Below, in pieces: positions 14,666-20,831 of a DNA stretch of 64,000 nt; positions within the stretch are counted from its first letter, which is position 1; the number at the start of each line of letters is the position of its first letter. Origin of the DNA: a virus. A program made the translations under genes and the position numbers. The notes beneath the pieces are model-generated. The model did not search any database, was not told the DNA's origin, and saw only the letters and a list, made by a program, of their open reading frames with translations. The stretch covers positions 1-64,000 of the IMG/VR virus record IMGVR_UViG_3300044796_000222; one strand, written 5' to 3'.

Positions 14666-15154
14666 ATGAAAGCTGCCCTGCTTGCTCTGCTCGTCGCCTT
14701 GTTCCACGTCGGCGAGATGACGCCATCGATCGAGACTCGCGCCACTGGCGCCGCTCAGGAAATTGTCACCATCGTCAACGAGCGCTTGCCCGACGCTCCC
14801 ACCGAAGAGCGTTTGGGGTGGGCGAGCGTGATGTTTGTTTGGAGCCGATATGAATCGATGTGGTTCGCTGACCCAAGCGGCTATGGGGACGCGAGGCGCG
14901 CGTGCGGCACGATGCAGGTACATAATCCGCATAAGTATATCGACGGGGCGACATGCGAAAAGGTCCGCAAGGATCGCAAACTCGGTTTCCAGGTCGGCCT
15001 AGAAGTGGCGCTCTACCTCACGAAGAAATGCGGATCGCGCGGGTTGGCCATGTCGGCATACTCTAGCGACGGTTCGTGCCCGACGACCGTATTTCCGCTC
15101 GTCGCGAAACGGTGCAAGTTGGCTGGGCTGACGTCGCAGTGCGAAGTCAAGTGA
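14666..15154 (+). CDS. Exported lytic-transglycosylase-like protein
   Basis: 162 residues. A signal-like N-terminus (MKAALLALLVALFHVGE) is followed by a lysozyme-like domain: WSRYESMWFADPSGYGDAR carries the likely catalytic Glu (E63), and CGTMQVHNPH corresponds to the GLMQI strand of SLT transglycosylases. Six or more Cys residues suggest disulfides and a periplasmic location. It should cleave peptidoglycan, either in lysis or at entry. It lies on the opposite arm from the GH25 endolysin at 16787. Confidence 0.75.
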   Translation: MKAALLALLVALFHVGEMTPSIETRATGAAQEIVTIVNERLPDAPTEERLGWASVMFVWSRYESMWFADPSGYGDARRACGTMQVHNPHKYIDGATCEKVRKDRKLGFQVGLEVALYLTKKCGSRGLAMSAYSSDGSCPTTVFPLVAKRCKLAGLTSQCEVK

Positions 15155-15165
15155 AGGAGAACGAG

Positions 15166-15561
15166 ATGACGTTGAACGAGTTGCGAGATGCCGCCTATGC
15201 CAACGCAGTCGCGAAAGGCTTTCACGAGAAGCCGCGCAGCGTGAGCGACGGCGTTTCTCTTTTGCATTCTGAGTGCTCGGAAATCCTGGAAGACGCTCGT
15301 GACGGCCACGCGCCGACGGACGTCTGGTATGAAGAGAAACGAAAGAGCGGCGACACGACCGTCATCACGCGCCACGCCAAGCAGCAGTTCATCGATGGCG
15401 TGCCGATGTGGAAACCGTGCGGCGTGGGTTCGGAGATCGTTGATGTGTTGGTGAGGGCGTTCGATTTCGCGGGCGAACACGGACTCGATCTTGACGCGCT
15501 CTACGCCGAGAAGACGACCTACAACGCCAGCCGGGAGCCGAAGCACGGAAAGAAGTTCTAG
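15166..15561 (+). CDS. MazG-like nucleotide pyrophosphohydrolase
   Basis: 131 residues, preceded by GAAGGAGAACGAG. The all-alpha NTP-PPase metal sites are visible as HSECSEILEDARDG and GSEIVDVLVRAFDFAGEHGLD, with a long polar insertion between helices as in phage MazG-like enzymes. It would hydrolyse NTPs or alarmone-type nucleotides in the infected cell. Last gene before the 368-bp cassette. Confidence 0.85.
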   Translation: MTLNELRDAAYANAVAKGFHEKPRSVSDGVSLLHSECSEILEDARDGHAPTDVWYEEKRKSGDTTVITRHAKQQFIDGVPMWKPCGVGSEIVDVLVRAFDFAGEHGLDLDALYAEKTTYNASREPKHGKKF

Positions 15562-15573
15562 GCGCACAAAACC

Positions 15574-15597
15574 ATGCCTATCCGGTTCCGTGACAAT
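15574..15597 (+). repeat. Left 24-bp inverted repeat of the cassette
   Basis: Begins ATGCCTATCCGGTT and ends CGTGACAAT; 23 of 24 positions match the right arm in inverse orientation. The -35 hexamer of the internal promoter begins at its last two bases. Confidence 0.9.
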
Positions 15598-15624
15598 GAC
15601 ACACACACATCACTGTGCTACTGT
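15596..15624 (+). promoter_or_regulatory. Promoter of the cassette gene
   Basis: ATGACA, 17-bp spacer, TACTGT, then a short leader with TAGGAG before ATG 15644. Confidence 0.45.
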
Positions 15625-15643
15625 AACTATAGGAGCTTGCCGA

Positions 15644-15883
15644 ATGACCACCCCCGAGACCGCTGCCCTGCGTGCTCTGATACCGACATACAATCACGCC
15701 GACCCGCCATGCTGCTGTGGGCAACCCAAGAGTGACCACGATCTTGGAAAGATCGCCTTCGGAAATGACTGCCCTGGCTTTTGCGTCGAGGGTCCTCTTA
15801 CCCATGTGCTGGTTCCGATCGCGTTGCTCGCCGCAGTGATCGACCTCGCCGATGCCCAACAGGCATCACCGTCGACCTCATAA
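15644..15883 (+). CDS. Cassette-borne Cys-rich small protein, 79 aa
   Basis: ATG preceded by ATAGGAGCTTGCCGA. PPCCCGQPKSDHD and NDCPGFCVEGP form a CxC...C...C cluster that could hold zinc; the C-terminal HVLVPIALLAAVIDLADA is hydrophobic and could be a membrane or buried helix. It lies wholly between the inverted repeats, so it travels with the cassette if that is mobile. Unrecognised. Confidence 0.6.
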   Translation: MTTPETAALRALIPTYNHADPPCCCGQPKSDHDLGKIAFGNDCPGFCVEGPLTHVLVPIALLAAVIDLADAQQASPSTS

Positions 15884-15915
15884 CGGTTACAGTGCCACTG
15901 CGGTGTAGGTGTCGG

Positions 15916-15939
15916 ATTGTCACGCAACCGGATAGGCAT
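15916..15939 (-). repeat. Right 24-bp inverted repeat of the cassette
   Basis: Reads ATTGTCACG, one base, then AACCGGATAGGCAT; inverse of 15574-15597 with a single mismatch. Confidence 0.9.
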
Positions 15940-15956
15940 TCACAAAACGGCAGAAG

Positions 15957-15990
15957 CCTCTCGCCCCGGCTGGGACGAGAGGTTCTTCTA
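15957..15990. terminator. Bidirectional rho-independent terminator
   Basis: CCTCTCG (15957-15963) pairs with CGAGAGG (15976-15982) across a 12-nt loop, followed by TTCTTCT on the plus strand. It lies between convergent operons: the plus-strand early block ends before it and the minus-strand lysis genes end at 16020. Confidence 0.75.
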
Positions 15991-16019
15991 ATTTTGACGA
16001 TGTTAGAAGGAGGTTATAA

Positions 16020-16196
16020 TCACGCCTTCGGCATCGACGTAGTTTCTTCGCGCCGCCAGCACACGAGCCAGAAAACGATCCGCCCGCGTTGCTCCGCGGT
16101 CAGCGGAACGGGATGCTTCCGACGGCGCTCGTCGACGAGGCAGACGCGGCCAATGCGATCTTCGTTGCCTTCGATCGCCAGTTCGGTCATTGTCAT
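16020..16196 (-). CDS. Hypothetical protein ending the late operon, 58 aa
   Basis: Start ATG 16196 overlaps the previous gene by ATGA. MTMTELAIEGNEDRIGRVCLVDERRRKHPVPLTAEQ, then a hydrophobic RIVFWLVCWRREE. Its stop lies about 30 bases before the terminator stem. Unrecognised. Confidence 0.6.
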   Translation of the reverse strand: MTMTELAIEGNEDRIGRVCLVDERRRKHPVPLTAEQRGRIVFWLVCWRREETTSMPKA

Positions 16197-16348
16197 GGCC
16201 GGCGCGGAGGTTCGCTGCGGATTCGCTTCGGTGGGACCAGAGCGGCTCGCGCTAGCCTGAGCGCCGCCGAGACGGTCGCCCTACGCCGTTCCGGGTCAAG
16301 CTGGTCCAGGATCGCCTCTAGTTCCAAGCGCTCCTCTTGCTCGGTCAA
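16193..16348 (-). CDS. Small helical protein of the lysis cluster, 51 aa
   Basis: TTG start overlapping the upstream stop (TTGA) and ending by ATGA with the next gene, the same coupling style as 13420. LTEQEERLELEAILDQLDPERRRATVSAALRLARAAL is a strongly helical, charged peptide. Unrecognised. A competing ATG frame (16296-16403) is poorer. Confidence 0.6.
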   Translation of the reverse strand: MTEQEERLELEAILDQLDPERRRATVSAALRLARAALVPPKRIRSEPPRRP

Positions 16349-16590
16349 GGCTGACGATGCGCTCCACTGCGATTGGCGTCAGCGTCACGTCGCCCGCGCT
16401 CATAGGCCTCGTCCTGAACGTTACGCAGTTCCAGGCGCCTCACGCGTTCCACTAGGCCATCTTCACCATCGATTAGGTCGAGCGCCTTCGCGGACCGGAC
16501 GACGAAGCGGACTGCCCATGTAACGAAAGCCCCGGCGAGCGTGATGACTGCGGCGGCGGTGGCGATCATCGTCGACGCATCGGTGGTCAT
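16345..16590 (-). CDS. Membrane-anchored coiled-coil protein, spanin-like
   Basis: 81 residues. MIATAAAVITLAGAFVTWAVRFVV is one membrane helix, followed by a charged helical tail LVERVRRLELRNVQDEAYERGRRDAD. That is the layout of an inner-membrane spanin or of a phage holin-accessory protein. It is coupled to the holin-like gene by ATGA. A paired outer-membrane lipoprotein is not adjacent, so the spanin reading is tentative. Confidence 0.65.
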   Translation of the reverse strand: MTTDASTMIATAAAVITLAGAFVTWAVRFVVRSAKALDLIDGEDGLVERVRRLELRNVQDEAYERGRRDADANRSGAHRQP

Positions 16591-16790
16591 TGTCGTCGGC
16601 GCCTTCCCATGCGCTCGGCGAGTGTATGGTCTGCCCATGCGAGAATTGCGGTGAGCGTTCCGAGTCCAATGATGAGTCCAGCGACTACTGCCTCACGCGG
16701 GCCAATCGATCGGGTTGTGCAGTCGGCGACCCATCCAATCGATGCTACAGCCGCGACTCCAGAAGCGACGACTGGCCTTGCGATGCTCAC
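16587..16790 (-). CDS. Holin-like protein, two membrane segments, 67 aa
   Basis: Hydrophobic segments at residues 3-20 (IARPVVASGVAAVASIGW) and 36-53 (VVAGLIIGLGTLTAILAW), then a basic tail AERMGRRRRQ, a common holin shape. It directly follows the endolysin gene with ATGA overlap. It should time lysis by permeabilising the inner membrane. Confidence 0.7.
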   Translation of the reverse strand: MSIARPVVASGVAAVASIGWVADCTTRSIGPREAVVAGLIIGLGTLTAILAWADHTLAERMGRRRRQ

Positions 16791-17623
16791 GATTGGCTCC
16801 GTTCGGTTGTAGGCGCGTCATCGACGATTGGCGCGTCGACTGCGGCAAGTCTCTGCGATGACTTCGAAGTGGGCGTTCCTGGCAGCGTCGGCATCAGGCC
16901 GCTCGGATCGGTGTCAAGCTCTTCGTCGGCACGCAGAAGCGTCGCTGGCGTCTCAGGCTGCATCGCCTGTGCGGGCGGCATCTGGTGAAGCACGCCCGTC
17001 AGGAGCCACGCCTGGAACGCCGCTTCGTCGCCAAGGAACACGTCGCCATCGACGCGCGGGCTCGACGGAACGCCCGGTATCGGACCGCCAGCGCAATCGT
17101 CGCCACACCACTGCCAAGCAACCGCGTGAGTCCACGGCGCCGGGACATGCGGGCGAGTTACTCCGGTATGCGAAACCCATAGGTCGCATTCGGTGATCGA
17201 ATCGCCAGCCGGAATGCGCTGTTCCTCGATGAACGACGGGTACGAGTAGATGATGGGGCGCCGGCTCAACGCGCCTTCGATGAGTACACGAGCCGCCTTC
17301 ACGTCTGCGAGCGTGACGCCATGGAGTTCCCAATCGATGCTGGGCGGCAACTCGCTGTCGAGCAGTTCGCCGACAGTGTTGAGGAAGACCTGTACCTGCT
17401 GCGCGATCGAATGGCCGGGGACCAGCGCGAAGTAGAGGATCGTTGGCAATCCGAGCGCGTGGGCGCCAGCGCGATTCGCTTTGAACTGAGAATCGACGTC
17501 GAGGCCGCATGAGGCGCGGATGGAGACGAATCTGATCGCCGGGTCGACTTCGGACCAAACGGAAATTCCGTTGTTTGAGGAAATATCGATTCCCTGGATT
17601 CCGTCGATGGGCGCTTTTTTCAT
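16787..17623 (-). CDS. GH25-type muramidase endolysin
   Basis: 278 residues. GIQGIDISSNNG at the N-terminus, FVSIRASCGLDVDSQFKANRAGAHALGLPTILYF and a PPSIDWE motif near residue 95 are the GH25 (Chalaropsis-type lysozyme) core with its catalytic acids. The last 60 residues are a polar linker with no recognised wall-binding domain. ATG 17623 is preceded by AGGGATGAC; longer upstream frames lack this. It cleaves the glycan strand of peptidoglycan at lysis. Confidence 0.85.
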   Translation of the reverse strand: MKKAPIDGIQGIDISSNNGISVWSEVDPAIRFVSIRASCGLDVDSQFKANRAGAHALGLPTILYFALVPGHSIAQQVQVFLNTVGELLDSELPPSIDWELHGVTLADVKAARVLIEGALSRRPIIYSYPSFIEEQRIPAGDSITECDLWVSHTGVTRPHVPAPWTHAVAWQWCGDDCAGGPIPGVPSSPRVDGDVFLGDEAAFQAWLLTGVLHQMPPAQAMQPETPATLLRADEELDTDPSGLMPTLPGTPTSKSSQRLAAVDAPIVDDAPTTERSQS

Positions 17624-17633
17624 GTCATCCCTG

Positions 17634-17661
17634 TTGCGCGTGCTGAATCGATGGCTATCAC
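17634..17661 (+). promoter_or_regulatory. Leaderless-type promoter for the HNH gene
   Basis: TTGCGC, 16-bp spacer, TATCAC, 6 nt, ATG 17668. The -35 box is weak but spacing is the same 34 nt as the strong sites. It reads against the late operon. Confidence 0.45.
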
Positions 17662-17667
17662 ACCAGG

Positions 17668-18327
17668 ATGGGTCATGCAATCGATCGTGTCGGAAAGCGG
17701 TTCGGGCGCCTGGTGGTCGTGGAGAGGGGGCCGCAACTCCCATGGCGAACAACCACGCTCGTCCGATGGTGGTGCGTTTGCGACTGCGGTCAACGAACGC
17801 TTGTGAGATCCAGCAACCTGTTGAGCGGGCAGACCCGTTCGTGCGGATGTCTTACGAGGGAGATGTCTAGCCGCCGCAGCCGCAAACACGGCCTATCTGG
17901 CGCGCGCGATAGCAGTCGGATGTACTCCACATGGAGTGGCATGCGGCAGCGGTGCCGAGACAAGAACCACATCAACTATAACATATATGGCGGTCGCGGA
18001 ATACGAGTATGTGAAGCCTGGTCAGATTTCGAGGCGTTCGTAAAAGACGTAGGCCCAAAACCCAGCGCGCGGCATTCGCTCGATCGAATAAATACGGATG
18101 GCGACTACGAGCCTGGGAACGTCAGGTGGGCGACCGCCAAAGAGCAGTCAAGAAACATCAGGCGCCCGGTGCTGATTGAATGCAACGGCGTGTCGCTAAC
18201 GGCGCCTGAATGGGAGGAGCGCTGCGGTGTACGCTCAGTGTTGATTCGCGCCAGAATAAGGTTGGGGTGGACGGCGCAGGATGCGATGACGCGACCTCTA
18301 AGGATTACGAAGAGGAGCCGCCTTTAG
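17668..18327 (+). CDS. HNH-family endonuclease, probable homing endonuclease
   Basis: 219 residues. An N-terminal zinc-binding module (RFGRLVVVERGPQ..., CVCDCGQRTLVRSSNLLSGQTRSCGCL) precedes the nuclease core RMYSTWSGMRQRCRDKNHINYNIYGGRGIRVCEAWSDFEAF...SLDRINTDGDYEPGNVRWAT, a family common as free-standing endonucleases in phages. The C-terminal part looks like an HTH (TAPEWEERCGVRSVLIRARIRLG). It sits on the plus strand between two minus-strand late genes, as an inserted selfish gene would. Confidence 0.85.
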   Translation: MGHAIDRVGKRFGRLVVVERGPQLPWRTTTLVRWWCVCDCGQRTLVRSSNLLSGQTRSCGCLTREMSSRRSRKHGLSGARDSSRMYSTWSGMRQRCRDKNHINYNIYGGRGIRVCEAWSDFEAFVKDVGPKPSARHSLDRINTDGDYEPGNVRWATAKEQSRNIRRPVLIECNGVSLTAPEWEERCGVRSVLIRARIRLGWTAQDAMTRPLRITKRSRL

Positions 18328-18360
18328 TCGTGGCCATCGCAATACGGAAGTCGGTGTTGA

Positions 18361-18591
18361 TCATGCCTTCCTCTTCACAAACTGGTGGGTCCGAATCGCC
18401 TCACTCACGGCAATCTGCACCAATTCCGCCTCACACGCCAGGCTCGCGCCGTCAAGCATCGGGTCGTCCAGAAGGATCGCGACCCTCTCGCGGCGCCAGT
18501 CCGCCACAACCGCGGGCCACTGACGAGCGGTCATCAGCGCGAAGTCTCGGTCCGCTTCTGCGCATGGCATAGAAAAGCCGCGCGTTCTCAC
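18361..18591 (-). CDS. Hypothetical protein, 76 aa
   Basis: GTG 18591 overlaps the upstream stop (GTGA); ATG 18570 is an alternative. MTARQWPAVVADWRRERVAILLDDPMLDGASLACEAELVQIAVSEAI: helical, no family recognised. Confidence 0.6.
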   Translation of the reverse strand: MRTRGFSMPCAEADRDFALMTARQWPAVVADWRRERVAILLDDPMLDGASLACEAELVQIAVSEAIRTHQFVKRKA

Positions 18592-18716
18592 GGACTGCCT
18601 CGCACGGTCAGGCCGACCGCGAGGCCAATCCAGAAGACAGCCATGAGCACGATGATCGTGACCATGGCCAGTGGCGTTCCGACGTCATCGGGCGGAGGAT
18701 CGCTGGGGTAACTCAC
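18588..18716 (-). CDS. Small single-pass membrane protein, 42 aa
   Basis: GTG overlaps the upstream stop. A proline/acid-rich N-terminus (YPSDPPPDDVG) precedes one membrane helix TPLAMVTIIVLMAVFWIGLAVGL. Unrecognised. Confidence 0.6.
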   Translation of the reverse strand: MSYPSDPPPDDVGTPLAMVTIIVLMAVFWIGLAVGLTVRGSP

Positions 18717-18874
18717 GTGAGCGTCGCAATGAGGTTTTGAGTGGAGACAGCCGTATCGGCGTTTGCTGGCTGCGTTCCGTCGTAGATTTCGATGAAGCCG
18801 GAGTTCAGCAACGGCGCCAACTGGTTCATCATCACGTTGCGGCTGTTGATTGCGAGTGACGGGTTTAGCGCCAT
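18713..18874 (-). CDS. Short phage virion-protein-like N-terminus, 53 aa
   Basis: ATG preceded by GAAGGAGCTGAC. MALNPSLAINSRNVMMNQLAPLLNSG, then FIEIYDGTQPANADTAVSTQNLIATLT, matches the first third of a phage protein family that is usually well over 100 residues. Here a stop follows IATLT and overlaps the next GTG. It is either a natural short form or a truncated gene. Confidence 0.65.
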   Translation of the reverse strand: MALNPSLAINSRNVMMNQLAPLLNSGFIEIYDGTQPANADTAVSTQNLIATLT

Positions 18875-18898
18875 GTCAGCTCCTTCGGTGGGTTCGCG

Positions 18899-19234
18899 TC
18901 ATGGACAGTTCACGCCCGCCGTGCGGGCCTGCGCCTTCGTCGTCGCATTCGTCATGGCCGCAACGTCGACGGGAAGGATCTTGGCGAGGTTGCGCCGGTC
19001 GATTACGAGCGGACATTGCGGGTCTTGCCCCTCCGCGCAGCCGAGGAGCGCGAGCGTGGAACACGCCGCTGACGCGCTGGGCGACGCAGGCCCAGCGAAC
19101 GATGGCACGCCCGGCGCTGGCGTCGACGAGCATCGAGCGACGCAGCCTGCAAGCAGACCGATCGCGATGACGATGATCGAGCGCGTGAGCGGCGCGCATC
19201 GACAGCCCCACGATGAGCAGTCGGCGGCGGTCAC
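18899..19234 (-). CDS. Predicted lipoprotein, 111 aa
   Basis: GTG overlaps the stop of the peptidase-like gene (GTGA). Residues 18-31 (RSIIVIAIGLLAGC) carry a textbook lipobox LLAGC. The rest is Ala/Ser/Pro-rich with further Cys (CSTLALLGCAEGQDPQC). It would be lipidated and exported in a Gram-negative host. Function unknown. Confidence 0.65.
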   Translation of the reverse strand: MTAADCSSWGCRCAPLTRSIIVIAIGLLAGCVARCSSTPAPGVPSFAGPASPSASAACSTLALLGCAEGQDPQCPLVIDRRNLAKILPVDVAAMTNATTKAQARTAGVNCP

Positions 19235-20004
19235 GCTGCACCTTGGAGTGCTGCGAGCGCGGCCTTCATCGCCGCGCGATCGAAGCCATTGGGTGCCGTG
19301 TCGGCGGCGAAGAACATCGCGGAGAGGCATGCATACGCCTCGTCGCAGTAGCGCTCGACGAACGCCCACGTGACCGGGATGAGTTCGCCCCACGAAACGA
19401 CGTAGAGATAGTTCGCGTTGTACGCCACGGCGCAGACGCAGTGACCACCCCACGATCCGGGCGTGTCGTTGCCGCCCGCACCACCTTCGCCCCACGTTGT
19501 CTGCGACTGCACGGAGAGCGGGAGATCGAACCCGAGAATCAGGCCGCCAGTCTCGGCGACGGCGAGCTTCATCACGTCGCGCTCGCTCGGATGAATCGAC
19601 GCCCATCCCTCGATCTTAGTCACGCCGATGCCGATGTCTCGCCAGTATGCGAGGACGTCGGTGATCGCACTCCCCTGGTCTGTCTCCGGCTTGCTCGGGT
19701 CGTAGCCGGTGATCGCGGAATAGGCGGTGATGCAGTCGGCGGTCGTGACGACGCACTCGCCGCCTGCGTTCGCGGACCAGCACTCTGCGAGGTGAGCCGG
19801 TCCGACTTCAGCGCAGTCGCCGGCAGCGTTGTTGCCGAACATCGGCCACACCGCGACGGCCTTGCCGTAGTCGCATGCCTCGGGCGGTCCGGGGAGCGAC
19901 ACGAACGACGCTGCGCGGAGCGTGTCGAGGTGGATTTTCTTCGCGAGTTTGCCGAGTTTGCGCACGAGCGGCGGCGCGATCGCGGGCGACGGATCTGTGT
20001 CCAT
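19231..20004 (-). CDS. Papain-like cysteine peptidase candidate, 257 aa
   Basis: ATG 20004 shares one base with the upstream stop. MFGNNAAGDCAEVGPAHLAECW supplies a likely catalytic Cys (about residue 63), and GGHCVCAVAYNANYLYVVSWGELIP supplies the His (about 187) and the SWG segment typical of C1/C39-like folds. Phage proteins of this type occur near lysis and tail genes; substrate unknown. The peptidase assignment rests on motif order only. Confidence 0.55.
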   Translation of the reverse strand: MDTDPSPAIAPPLVRKLGKLAKKIHLDTLRAASFVSLPGPPEACDYGKAVAVWPMFGNNAAGDCAEVGPAHLAECWSANAGGECVVTTADCITAYSAITGYDPSKPETDQGSAITDVLAYWRDIGIGVTKIEGWASIHPSERDVMKLAVAETGGLILGFDLPLSVQSQTTWGEGGAGGNDTPGSWGGHCVCAVAYNANYLYVVSWGELIPVTWAFVERYCDEAYACLSAMFFAADTAPNGFDRAAMKAALAALQGAA

Positions 20005-20549
20005 CACTTCGCGCTCGCCGACGCCGCCGGCGCCGCGTGAGAGGCCGCAGCAGCCTTGGCCTTCGCTTTGTCTCCAGCCATCGATTGCACCGTTGCGCCG
20101 TCGATCGCGGTACCGCCGCACTTCAGTGCGAGCTGCTCTGCGTCAGCCGCATTCAGCGTGACGAGATCGCCGATCGCTTCGGGCAGGTTGGCGTAAACGC
20201 ACGCCGCGAACTTCTCGGCGTCGGCGGTGAGGACTGGCTTGATCGACGACCAGAGCGAGCAGCCGGGGAGCGCGACGAGGGCGAGCATGGTCAGGCCCGC
20301 GAGCGGACCGATGAGCCGCGCCGGCCACTTGCCCTTGAAGAGCACGAGCAAGCCGTTGAGGATCTGCGGCACATTGATTCCGAGCCCGTCGACGATCGAC
20401 ACGAACGCCGCGAGTCGTGGCGACGTCGCGCGCAGCTTCGCGAGCCCGTCGGGCGTGTCCATCGCAGTCCACCATTTGGCGGCGAACGCGAGGCAGCCGA
20501 CGACGCAGAGTCCGATGAGTTGGTAGAGCCAGGTGGGAATCGTGGGCAT
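20004..20549 (-). CDS. Membrane protein with an internal lipobox, 181 aa
   Basis: Residues 8-24 (YQLIGLCVVGCLAFAAK) form one membrane helix. Residues about 81-97 (PLAGLTMLALVALPGC) form a second, ending in ALPGC, a good lipobox in the middle of the protein. The C-terminal half (SLWSSIKPVLTADAEKFAACVYANLPEAIGDLV...) is a soluble domain with Ala-rich tail. This may be a fusion or overlap of a holin-like protein and a lipoprotein. Confidence 0.6.
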   Translation of the reverse strand: MPTIPTWLYQLIGLCVVGCLAFAAKWWTAMDTPDGLAKLRATSPRLAAFVSIVDGLGINVPQILNGLLVLFKGKWPARLIGPLAGLTMLALVALPGCSLWSSIKPVLTADAEKFAACVYANLPEAIGDLVTLNAADAEQLALKCGGTAIDGATVQSMAGDKAKAKAAAASHAAPAASASAK

Positions 20550-20557
20550 GGGATCTC

Positions 20558-20824
20558 CTAGTAGAGCGTAAATGTCGGCCCCTGCGCGGAGCCACCGACA
20601 ACCGGCGGCGAGTAGTCAAGCGGGGTATATAAGACCACCCGTGACATGCCTGATGGGGACTGTTGCGTGATCGTCGTCGGGGGCAATGCAGCCATGATCA
20701 AAGGATGCGGAAGTACACGCGACGGCGCATCTTCCGCATCTTTGGTCGGAGTGCCCTTACATGCACAAAAGACCAAAGTGAGAGCGAGAATGGATCGAGT
20801 CAGTCGATGTGAGATCGCAGTCAT
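20558..20824 (-). CDS. Small predicted lipoprotein, 88 aa
   Basis: MTAISHRLTRSILALTLVFCACKG is a basic n-region, a hydrophobic stretch and Cys at 20 and 22, consistent with signal peptidase II processing, though the lipobox is imperfect. The mature part is short and Pro/Thr-rich. Eight bases upstream of the membrane protein gene. Function unknown. Confidence 0.65.
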   Translation of the reverse strand: MTAISHRLTRSILALTLVFCACKGTPTKDAEDAPSRVLPHPLIMAALPPTTITQQSPSGMSRVVLYTPLDYSPPVVGGSAQGPTFTLY

Positions 20825-20831
20825 TTGACCC

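Larger units (their letters stand above)
15573..15940. mobile_element. 368-bp inverted-repeat cassette with flanking 8-bp direct repeats
   Basis: Inverted repeats of 24 bp (15574-15597 and 15916-15939) differ at one base. The octamer CACAAAAC lies directly outside each end (15565-15572 and 15941-15948), as a target-site duplication would. Inside are one promoter and one 79-codon gene, with no transposase. This is the form of a MITE-like, non-autonomous element carrying a passenger gene. The outer 13 bp recur at the TnpB locus (58025). No other copy was noticed, so mobility is unproven. Confidence 0.65.

Noticed and set aside
15994-16020. Plus-strand promoter TTGACG with a perfect TATAAT
   Set aside because: The spacer is 15 bp, no plus-strand gene follows, and the region is the 3' end of the minus-strand lysis cluster. 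An antisense transcript cannot be excluded.
16296-16403. ATG-started 35-codon minus-strand ORF
   Set aside because: It overlaps the end of one gene and the body of another without coupling; the TTGA-coupled frame at 16193-16348 has better composition and joins both neighbours.
20646-20828. 60-codon plus-strand ORF
   Set aside because: It is the antisense of the small lipoprotein gene, with no promoter or ribosome site and unnatural composition.
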